From positions 1-46,301 of the forward strand of contig DASTBC010000123.1 in the NCBI GenBank assembly GCA_035712245.1: a stretch of 46,301 nucleotides of DNA, in the 5' to 3' direction. The notes below the pieces were generated by a model. That model had not been told where the DNA came from, did not search any database, and saw only the letters and a list, made by a program, of their open reading frames with translations. The stretch is from Candidatus Eisenbacteria bacterium (GTDB taxonomy: Bacteria; Eisenbacteria; RBG-16-71-46; SZUA-252). Every line of letters begins with the position of its first letter. Position 1 is the first letter of the stretch. Of this stretch, positions 31,629-39,151 are shown piece by piece. Position numbers and translations under genes: made by a program.

Positions 31629-34187
31629 ATGGGTCCCGGACCGAGCGGTCCGACCTTCCCGACATCGACTCGAGGAGCCGTGCGCCGTTCCGGACCCATC
31701 TCCCCTCTCCAGCGGACTCTTCTCGTATTCCTGGTCGCCGCCGCGATGCTGGGCACGATGCCGGCGGACGCGGCCCGCTCCGTCCACCCCGCGCTGACCC
31801 GGCCCATCGATCCGTCGCTCCCCCTCCATCAGCGTTTCCTCGGCACCGATCTCTCGGGAGGACGCGTGGTCGAGCTCCTGATCGAGGGCGAGATCCCTCC
31901 GGGACTGCTCCGCTCCCGCGGCATCGAGGTGAACACGGTCACGGGGCGGCTCATGACCGCGCGCTGTCCGCTCGGACTCCTGAACGCGCTCCTCTCGATG
32001 CCCGGGATCGACCGGGTGTCGATCTCCGAGCCCTGTGTCCGCCTGCTCGAGCAGAGCGCCGTCGACGTGGGGCTGCCGTCGATCCGCACGGTCGCGCCGC
32101 CCGACTTCACCGGACAGACGGGCGAAGGCGTGCTGGTCGGCATCGTCGACACGGGCGTGGACCTGGGACACTCCGACTTCCAGAATCCGGACGGCACGAC
32201 GCGGCTCGTCTCGGTGTGGGACCAGACCGTGAACGGCGCGCCCCCGGCGGGATTCACCTACGGCACCGAGTGGTCCTCGGCGCAGATCGATGCGGGACAA
32301 GCCTCCGAAGTCGACGACGAGGGACACGGCACCCACGTGCTCGGAACGGCGGGAGGAGACGGCAGCGAGACCGGGAACGGGGTTCCAGCGCACACGTACG
32401 TGGGCGTCGCTCCGGAGGCGGACCTCTGTGTCGTGAAGACGAACTTCGGAACGACGAGCATCATCGACGGCGTGAACTACATCTTCCAGCGCGGCGCCGC
32501 GCTCGGAAAGCAGACGGTCGTGAACCTGAGCCTGGGCTCCCAGCAGGGGCCACACGACGGCACGTTCGGGTTCGACACGATGGTGAACGCGCTCACCGGT
32601 CCCGGGAAGATCGTCGTCGCGAGCGCCGGGAACCAGCAGGAGAACGACCTCCACGGGCAGATCGCCGTCTCCGGCGCGCCCGGGATCATGACGCTCGCCG
32701 TCCCCACGTACGGGGCCAAGGGCGGTCCCTCGAACGACTACATGCTCTTCTCGGGCTGGTACGAGGGCGCGAACCAGATCTCCCTCACGATCCAGACGCC
32801 GAACGGCCACGTGATCGGACCCGTCTCGACGGGAAACAGCGCCTCGCTCAACTCTCCGGACGGGTTCATCAACCTGAACAACGCGACGACGATCCCCGCG
32901 AACGGCGACCACGAGATCTATGTCGAGATCTACGACGCGACGGCGAACCGGACTCCCGAGCCGGGCACCTGGACGTTCACGTTCACGCCGGTGGTCATGG
33001 GGTCCTCCGGTCGGGTGGACATGTACACGTTCGTGTCGAACCTGGGACCGGGCGCGCTCGCGCGCTGGGGAGTCGGACTCCAGCAGGACGGGGTGATTGG
33101 AACCCCGGGCACCGCGGATTCCGTCATCACCGTGGGAGCGCACACCACGAAGGAGTGCTGGGACTCGATCGACGGAAACGGGTACTGCTGGACGCCTCTC
33201 CAGACCCTCCAGTCGATCGCGCCCTTCTCGAGCCTGGGTCCGCGCCGCGATGGCGCCATCAAGCCCGACCTCACCGGACCGGGATTCGGGGTCGCGTCGT
33301 CCAAGTCGGCGAATTACAACCCGTCGGTCGCGCTCGTCGTCCCGGACGGCGTGCACCACGTCGAGGCGGGCACGAGCATGTCGGCGCCCCATGTGGCGGG
33401 CGCCGTCGCCTTGCTCCTGGCGCAGCCCGCGTGGAGTGGAAGCAGCCCCTCGGCGATCAAGGCGAGGCTCAAGCAGACCGCGCGCACCGACTCGTTCACG
33501 GGAACGGTTCCGAACACGACCTGGGGAAGCGGCAAGCTGAACGTCGCCGCCGCGCTCGCGCCTCTCGCCTCGGTGCTGGTTCCCTATCCGCCGGACGGCG
33601 CGAATCTCCCGTACGCGAAGTGGGATTCCATCCAGGTCGTGATCACCGGCGCGGTCGCCGACTCCGTGGAGCTGCACCTCTCGCTCGAAGGCGGATCCAC
33701 GTATCCCACCTCCATCGGGAAGCTCTACAACGTGAGTCCGGGCCCGCCGCGAACGCTGCCGTTCCAGCCTCAGAGCTCCATGGCGACCCAGCAGGCGAAG
33801 ATACGCGCCACGGCGTACACCACGTCCGGCACCCTCGAGGGATTCTCGGACGGCCTCTTCACGATCGCGATCCCGACCGCCGTGGAGCCGGTCGCCACGG
33901 CCTCGGCGCCGCGGTTCGAGCTGGGACGGAACTCGCCCAATCCGTTCAATCCGTCGACCACGATCGCCTTCGCGGTCGACCACCCGGGCCGGGTGACGCT
34001 CCGGATCTTCGACGCTCGAGGCTCGCTCGTGAGGACGCTCGTGAACGGGCGGCTGGATGCGGGGGCCTACCGATCGCGGTGGGACGGGACCAGCGATCAC
34101 GGAGCACGGCTGGCATCGGGGATCTACCTGTACCGGCTGGACCTGGACGGGCGGAGCCTTTCCAGGAAGATGACGCTCTTGCAGTAA
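31629..34187 (+). CDS. Secreted subtilisin-like (S8) protease with C-terminal FlgD-like sorting domain
   Basis: An 852-residue exported protease (numbering from ATG 31629). A signal peptide core RTLLVFLVAAAML (29-41) is followed by a propeptide-like region. The catalytic triad is complete: Asp174 (GIVDTGVD), His233 (GHGTHV) and Ser583 (GTSMSAPHVAG). The roughly 350 residues between His and Ser include an inserted beta-rich domain (about 365-460), as in Bacteroidetes-type subtilases. The last 85 residues start with NSPNPFNPSTTIAF and end SGIYLYRLDLDGRSLSRKM, a FlgD-like fold also found as a type IX-type secretion signal. A GTG at 31680 would give a cleaner signal peptide, but its AGGAG is only 2 nt away, so the start is uncertain. 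Confidence 0.9.
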   Translation: MGPGPSGPTFPTSTRGAVRRSGPISPLQRTLLVFLVAAAMLGTMPADAARSVHPALTRPIDPSLPLHQRFLGTDLSGGRVVELLIEGEIPPGLLRSRGIEVNTVTGRLMTARCPLGLLNALLSMPGIDRVSISEPCVRLLEQSAVDVGLPSIRTVAPPDFTGQTGEGVLVGIVDTGVDLGHSDFQNPDGTTRLVSVWDQTVNGAPPAGFTYGTEWSSAQIDAGQASEVDDEGHGTHVLGTAGGDGSETGNGVPAHTYVGVAPEADLCVVKTNFGTTSIIDGVNYIFQRGAALGKQTVVNLSLGSQQGPHDGTFGFDTMVNALTGPGKIVVASAGNQQENDLHGQIAVSGAPGIMTLAVPTYGAKGGPSNDYMLFSGWYEGANQISLTIQTPNGHVIGPVSTGNSASLNSPDGFINLNNATTIPANGDHEIYVEIYDATANRTPEPGTWTFTFTPVVMGSSGRVDMYTFVSNLGPGALARWGVGLQQDGVIGTPGTADSVITVGAHTTKECWDSIDGNGYCWTPLQTLQSIAPFSSLGPRRDGAIKPDLTGPGFGVASSKSANYNPSVALVVPDGVHHVEAGTSMSAPHVAGAVALLLAQPAWSGSSPSAIKARLKQTARTDSFTGTVPNTTWGSGKLNVAAALAPLASVLVPYPPDGANLPYAKWDSIQVVITGAVADSVELHLSLEGGSTYPTSIGKLYNVSPGPPRTLPFQPQSSMATQQAKIRATAYTTSGTLEGFSDGLFTIAIPTAVEPVATASAPRFELGRNSPNPFNPSTTIAFAVDHPGRVTLRIFDARGSLVRTLVNGRLDAGAYRSRWDGTSDHGARLASGIYLYRLDLDGRSLSRKMTLLQ

Positions 34188-34203
34188 TCGCCGAAGGATG
34201 ACC

Positions 34204-35901
34204 ATGATCGTCCGCCCCGTCCGCCTTGCCCTGTGCGCGGCCCTGGCCGCCGCGTCGGCCCTGGACCCTCGGCCACTCGCGGCCGCGACGCCGGGAGCGG
34301 CCTCGACGCACGCGAAACCCCGGCCTGCCCTGAGCGCCGAGGACTGGCGCGAAGACCTCCGATTCCTCGTCAAGACCATGAAGGAGACGCACCCCAAGCT
34401 CTTCTGGCGCGTCGGGCAGGACACGCTCGAGGCGGCCGTGGCCGAGCTGGATCGAGGGATCCCGTCGATGTCCGAGGACGAGATCGTGACCGGCATCGTA
34501 CGAATCGCGGCGATGCCGCGGGACGGCCATACGTTCGCCATGCCGTGGGCCGGACCGGTGGCGACCGGGACCGTGTTCCCCGTACGCCTCTACCGCTTCT
34601 CGGACGGGCTCTTCGTGACGGCGGCGCACCGGTCGCACGCGGATCTTGCGGGAGCGAAGGTGGAGCGGATCGGAGGCGTTCCCGCCGACCAGGCGCTGAA
34701 CCGCGTCTCCGATCTCCTCGGCTACGACAACTCGTACACGCGCCTCGAGCGGGGCCCGATGGCGCTGGCCATGCCCATCCTCGCGCACGGCTCCGGCCTG
34801 GCGTCCTCTCGCGAATCCATCGAGCTCTCGGTGGTCACGCGCAAGGGATCGCGGAAAACCGTCCGGGTCGCCGCGATCCCCGAACCGAACCATGGCGCCT
34901 GGCTTCGCGACCGGTCGCTCGCCCCCGAAGGCTTCGCGACCGCCGCTCCGGGCAGCGCCGCGCGTCCCCGCTCCTGGCCCCGCGCTTCCAACTACTGGTT
35001 CGAGCTCCTCCCCGGGACGAAGACGGTGTACGTGCAGTTCAACGAGGTGAATCATGCGCGCGAGGAGCCGTTCGGTGCCTTCTGCCAGCGGCTCTGGACG
35101 TTCGTGGACGAGCGCGACGTGGACCGGCTCGTGCTCGACATCCGGAACAACCAGGGCGGAAACAACGGAATCTTGAAGCCCCTGTACCACGGGGTCATCA
35201 AGCGGGATCGCATCAACCGCCGTGGACACTTCATCACGATCCTCGGGCGCGGCACGTACAGCGCCGCCATGAACTGCGCGGCATTCCTCGAGGAGCAGAC
35301 GAACGTGCTCTTCACGGGCGAGCCGTCCGGCGCCGCTCCGTGCCAGGCGGGGGACGCGGGACAGTTCACCTTGCCCCGGAGCGGAATGCCCTTCCAGGTC
35401 TCGCGCTATCTCTGGCTGAACACGGTGCCGTGGGACAACCGCCCGTGGATCCGTCCGCACGTCCCGGCCCTGACGTCGTCCAAGGACTACTTCGCCGGCA
35501 AGGATCCCGCGCTCGAGACCGCGCTCTCCATGTCGAGCTTCAAGCCCCTCCCCGAGCGAATGCGCGAGGCGTGGGAGGCCGGCGGTGCCGCGGCGGCGCG
35601 GAGCGAGCTCAACGCCCATCGGAAGAGCTACCCGGACGTTCCCGGAATGTCCTCGGAAGGCGACGTGAACCGGTTCGGGTACGAGCTCCTCGCGCACGAT
35701 CGGGTGGACGACGCGATCGAGGTGTTCCGGTGGAACACCGAGGACCATCCGGGAAGCTGGAACGCGTGGGACAGCCTGGGAGAGGCGCTCGTGAAGAAGG
35801 GGGATCGTGAGAGGGCGATCGCCGCCTACCGGAAGTCCGTCGAGCTCAACCCCGAGAGCCAGGGCGGAAAGGAAGCGCTCCGCCACCTGACGGGGAGCTA
35901 G
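34204..35901 (+). CDS. S41 peptidase-like exported protein with C-terminal TPR
   Basis: A 565-residue protein with a signal peptide (LALCAALAAASALDP...LAAA). Residues 40-140 are helical, a PDZ-like stretch follows, and an S41/tail-specific-protease fold occupies about 250-430 (DRLVLDIRNNQGGNNG, then GRGTYSAAMN). The Ser in TYSAAM aligns with the S41 nucleophile, but the Lys of the usual TxGKG motif is replaced by GEPSGAAPC, so Ser-Lys chemistry is doubtful. A TPR (NAWDSLGEALVKKGDRERAI) closes the protein. ATG 34204 has AAGG 7 nt upstream; ATG 34198 is too close to it. The gene begins 16 nt after the subtilase stop. Its own stop shares CTAG with the convergent aconitase gene. Confidence 0.8.
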   Translation: MIVRPVRLALCAALAAASALDPRPLAAATPGAASTHAKPRPALSAEDWREDLRFLVKTMKETHPKLFWRVGQDTLEAAVAELDRGIPSMSEDEIVTGIVRIAAMPRDGHTFAMPWAGPVATGTVFPVRLYRFSDGLFVTAAHRSHADLAGAKVERIGGVPADQALNRVSDLLGYDNSYTRLERGPMALAMPILAHGSGLASSRESIELSVVTRKGSRKTVRVAAIPEPNHGAWLRDRSLAPEGFATAAPGSAARPRSWPRASNYWFELLPGTKTVYVQFNEVNHAREEPFGAFCQRLWTFVDERDVDRLVLDIRNNQGGNNGILKPLYHGVIKRDRINRRGHFITILGRGTYSAAMNCAAFLEEQTNVLFTGEPSGAAPCQAGDAGQFTLPRSGMPFQVSRYLWLNTVPWDNRPWIRPHVPALTSSKDYFAGKDPALETALSMSSFKPLPERMREAWEAGGAAAARSELNAHRKSYPDVPGMSSEGDVNRFGYELLAHDRVDDAIEVFRWNTEDHPGSWNAWDSLGEALVKKGDRERAIAAYRKSVELNPESQGGKEALRHLTGS

Positions 35902-37865
35902 ATCCCGAACACCTCGGGATCCCAGCGGAGCCCGAGCTCCGAGGGCGGCGCCATGTATCCGGCGAGCGCCGATGCCGCGACGACCGCGGGGCTCGCGAGG
36001 TAGCCCTCGCCGCCCACGCCCATCCGGTTCTGCCAGTTCCGGTTGAAGGTCGTGATCGCGCGCTCTCCCTTCTCGAGGGAGTCCGGCCCCTGCCCGAAGC
36101 AGGGCCCGCACCACGATTCGCGGATCTCGGCGCCCGCTCGCCGGAACGTGTCCGCGATGGACTCGCCGCCGAGCCTCGGATCGGCGTTCTCGATCTGCCG
36201 CTTCACGGTGCCGCTTCCGGGAAAGACGATGAACTCGTACTTCCCCGCGATCCGCCCGACTCCGAGCTGCCGCGCGCCGCGCAGGACGAGCGCGGCCTGG
36301 AGGAGGTCGTCGTACCCTCCGTTCGTGCACGATCCGATCATCGCCTTGTGGAAGGTGAGCCGCTCCGTCGCGACCTCCTCGGCGGGGAACGCGTTCCCCG
36401 GGCTGAAGGGCTTCGCGATCATGGGCGCCACGCTCGAGAGGTCGAGCGTCTCGTCGATCTCGTAGACGGCATCCTCCCCGGGCGTGACGCGCGGGTACGG
36501 GAGCGCGAACCCGCGGGCGCGGAACCATTCCTCCGTGATCTCGTCCTGATGGAAGATCCCGTTCAGCGCCTCGCCCTCGGCCATCATGTTCGCGATCGTG
36601 TTCCGGTACGGAATGGGGAGCGCGCGCCCGGGGTCCTCGAACTCGACCGACATGCCCTGCGACTGCTTCACGCCCCACGCCTGGAGGAGCCGTAGCACGA
36701 TGTCCTTCCCGCTCACCCAGGGCCTGAGCTTCCCCGTGAAGACGACGCGGCGCTGCTTCGCCACCGTGACGTAGATCGCGCCCGTCGCCCATCCGTACCC
36801 GAGCGTCGTGCTCCCGATCCCGATCCCCACGGCTCCGTACGCGCCGTATGCCCGGCTGTGGGAGTCGGCGCCCGGATAGAAGCCGCCGGGCACGATGAGC
36901 CCCTGCTCGGGGAAGTAGAAGTGGAAGATGCCGGTTCCCGGCGGCGCGTAGTACGGCGCCTCGATCCCGTGCTTCGCGGCGAACTCGCGCGAGATCGAGG
37001 TCTGCTTCTCGTCCGCGTCGCGGCCCGTGAAGACGAAGTGGTCGTTCGCGATCGCGGCGCGGCGCGGCGTCGCGTCCGGGTCGCGCACGATCTGGTGGAA
37101 CGTGTGGATCGCGAAGGGGGCGGTTCCGTCGGACGCGGGAAGGAGATCGGCGACCGCCTGGATCGTCGACCCGGGCTTCACGTCGGCCGTCTTGTCCACG
37201 CGATGGGCCCAGAGGATCTGCTGGGTCGAGGTCATCGCGCGCGCGAGGCGCGGATCAGGGAACTCCACCCGTGACGAGCGGTCCCGACCCGCGCGCAGCT
37301 CGCGGCGGCCCATCGCGATGATGCCGCCCCCCCGGCGGATCTCCTCCTCCTTGGGCGTGAGTGGCTTCGGAGGGTAGGTCTTCCCCTGGGTGCGGTTCCG
37401 GATCTCCCGCGACTCGACGTCGAACTCGAACTCGTCGCCGTCGCGGGCGTCCTCGACCGCCTCGACCGACTGGACCACGTGGAGTCCCAGGTTGAGCGCG
37501 TTCCGGCGGAAGATGTCGCCCATGTTCGAGCCGCACACGACCACCATCTCCGTGCCGGCCTCTTCCGCGATCCCCTTCAGGCCGGCCGGGGACATCTCAC
37601 GCGAGGAACCGATCGCGAACCGATCCCCGGCGATCAGGAAGGTCTCTCCCGAGTGGACGCGAGTGCGGAAGTCGGGCATGAGGTGGCGGAACGCGCCCGA
37701 CTTCCAGCGTTCGTCCAGGGTCTCGAGGCTCTCCGAGACGCAGTCCTCCGCGGGCGTGATCTGGTCCGTGTCGATCGCGTCGAGCTTCTTGCCGGGGCGT
37801 TTCGGGTCCCAGAAGATGAGCGCGCGGCCCTGGATCGTGCGCGTGGGAACGGCGGCGAGCGTCAT
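35898..37865 (-). CDS. Aconitase/isopropylmalate-isomerase family hydratase with swapped domain order
   Basis: A 655-residue [4Fe-4S] dehydratase. The swivel domain (LeuD/aconitase domain 4) comes first (about 10-170: DAIDTDQITPAEDCV, GDRFAIGSSREMSPAGLKG). The catalytic domains 1-3 follow (about 210-650): YPGADSHSRAYGAYGAVGIG, IGSCTNGGYDD with Cys513, and ESWCGPCFGQG with Cys586 and Cys589 as cluster ligands. AcnA and fungal Leu1 have the swivel last; AcnB has it early but behind a HEAT domain absent here. Substrate could be citrate/isocitrate, isopropylmalate or homocitrate; the sequence alone does not settle it. No leu or TCA genes are adjacent. Divergent from gnd over a 179-nt gap with no clear promoter. 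Confidence 0.85.
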   Translation of the reverse strand: MTLAAVPTRTIQGRALIFWDPKRPGKKLDAIDTDQITPAEDCVSESLETLDERWKSGAFRHLMPDFRTRVHSGETFLIAGDRFAIGSSREMSPAGLKGIAEEAGTEMVVVCGSNMGDIFRRNALNLGLHVVQSVEAVEDARDGDEFEFDVESREIRNRTQGKTYPPKPLTPKEEEIRRGGGIIAMGRRELRAGRDRSSRVEFPDPRLARAMTSTQQILWAHRVDKTADVKPGSTIQAVADLLPASDGTAPFAIHTFHQIVRDPDATPRRAAIANDHFVFTGRDADEKQTSISREFAAKHGIEAPYYAPPGTGIFHFYFPEQGLIVPGGFYPGADSHSRAYGAYGAVGIGIGSTTLGYGWATGAIYVTVAKQRRVVFTGKLRPWVSGKDIVLRLLQAWGVKQSQGMSVEFEDPGRALPIPYRNTIANMMAEGEALNGIFHQDEITEEWFRARGFALPYPRVTPGEDAVYEIDETLDLSSVAPMIAKPFSPGNAFPAEEVATERLTFHKAMIGSCTNGGYDDLLQAALVLRGARQLGVGRIAGKYEFIVFPGSGTVKRQIENADPRLGGESIADTFRRAGAEIRESWCGPCFGQGPDSLEKGERAITTFNRNWQNRMGVGGEGYLASPAVVAASALAGYMAPPSELGLRWDPEVFGI

Positions 37866-38044
37866 GGCGTGATCTTAGCGCGGCGGGCGGAAGCGCGCCA
37901 CCGGCGCCAGGGCGAAGGTCCGTGGCTTCGGCTTCCACGGGAAGCCTCGACGCGGGGGTTTCCGGCGCCGCCCCCGCTGGGGTACCTTGACCGGTCGAAG
38001 CGTCCCCGCGGCTCTTGAAGTGGGTTCTCGGAAGGGAGCGATCG

Positions 38045-39058
38045 ATGCAGCTCGGCATGATCGGACTGGGGCGCATGGGGGCGAACATGGTCCGGCGCCT
38101 CATGCGCGGCGGACACTCGTGTGTCGTCCACGACCGTTCGCGAGAGGCGGTGGACGCGCTCGCGCGGGAAGGCGCGGCGGGCGCGGCGACGCTCCAGGAG
38201 TTCGTCCGGGTGCTCGAGAGGCCGAGGACGGTGTGCCTCATGGTGCCCGCGGCCGTCGTGGACACCGCCATCGCGGAGCTCGCGCCCATGCTGGAACGCG
38301 GCGACACGATCATCGACGGCGGGAATTCCCATTACCACGACGACATCGCGCGCGCCGCGTCGCTCGGGGAGCGCGGGCTCCACTACATCGACATGGGAAC
38401 CTCGGGAGGAGTCTGGGGCCTGGAGCGAGGGTACTGCCTCATGATCGGCGGCGAGAAGCCGGTCGTGGAGCGGCTCACTCCGGTCTTCCGCACCCTGGCG
38501 CCGGGCTCCGGATCGCTTCCGCCGGTTCCCGGGCGGGAGGGGCGCGGGAGCACGGCCAGCGAGGGGTTCCTGCACTGCGGCCCCGCCGGCGCGGGACACT
38601 TCGTGAAGATGATCCACAACGGAATCGAGTACGGCTTGATGGCGGCGTACGCCGAGGGCTTCAACATCCTCCGCCATGCCGGCATCGGACGCGAGGACCG
38701 CGCGGCCGACTCCGAGACCGCGCCGCTCCGCCATCCCGAGCACTACCGGTACGACCTCGATCTCGCGGACATCACCGAGCTGTGGCGCCGCGGTAGCGTC
38801 ATCACCTCGTGGCTCCTCGACCTCTCCGCCGCCGCGTTCGCCAAGGATCCCTCCCTCGGCACGTTCGGCGGCACCGTGTCCGACTCCGGCGAGGGGCGCT
38901 GGACCGTGCAGGTCGCGAACGAGCAGGGCGTGCCCGCGCACGTGCTCACGGCCGCCCTTTTCGAGCGCTTCGCCTCGCGCGGAGCGGATCGGTTCCAGAA
39001 CCAGGTGCTCTCCGCCATGCGGTTCGGGTTCGGAGGGCATCTCGAACCGAAGAAGTAG
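38045..39058 (+). CDS. gnd: 6-phosphogluconate dehydrogenase, decarboxylating (short NAD-type)
   Basis: A 337-residue oxidoreductase of the pentose-phosphate pathway that turns 6-phosphogluconate into ribulose-5-phosphate and CO2. The Rossmann motif is MIGLGRMGANMVRRL, the substrate loops are DGGNSHYHDD and DMGTSGGVWGLERGYCLMIGG (read in two parts), and the active-site helix carries HFVKMIHNGIEYGLM with catalytic Lys and Asn. The length (about 300-340 rather than 470) places it in the YqeC/GndA-like short family, which often prefers NAD+. GGAAGGGAG lies 6 nt before the ATG. After the stop, 39059-39151 holds a T-rich patch (CTTTCTTTTGC) but no clear hairpin. Confidence 0.93.
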   Translation: MQLGMIGLGRMGANMVRRLMRGGHSCVVHDRSREAVDALAREGAAGAATLQEFVRVLERPRTVCLMVPAAVVDTAIAELAPMLERGDTIIDGGNSHYHDDIARAASLGERGLHYIDMGTSGGVWGLERGYCLMIGGEKPVVERLTPVFRTLAPGSGSLPPVPGREGRGSTASEGFLHCGPAGAGHFVKMIHNGIEYGLMAAYAEGFNILRHAGIGREDRAADSETAPLRHPEHYRYDLDLADITELWRRGSVITSWLLDLSAAAFAKDPSLGTFGGTVSDSGEGRWTVQVANEQGVPAHVLTAALFERFASRGADRFQNQVLSAMRFGFGGHLEPKK

Positions 39059-39151
39059 CCGGTCGACGCAGGAGCCAAACGAAGGGCGCCTCCGCACGCT
39101 CGCATGAGCCGCGTCGCGCTGAGCTGCCTTTCTTTTGCACTCCTTGCCTAA

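Noticed and set aside
31601-31650. Short hairpins GCCTC/GAGGC and GGACC/GGTCC around the subtilase start, considered as terminator or thermosensor
   Set aside because: Stems of 5 bp are expected by chance in sequence this GC-rich.
37866-38044. Promoter search for gnd (TTGACC at about 37988)
   Set aside because: No acceptable -10 lies 16-18 nt downstream of TTGACC, so no promoter is claimed.
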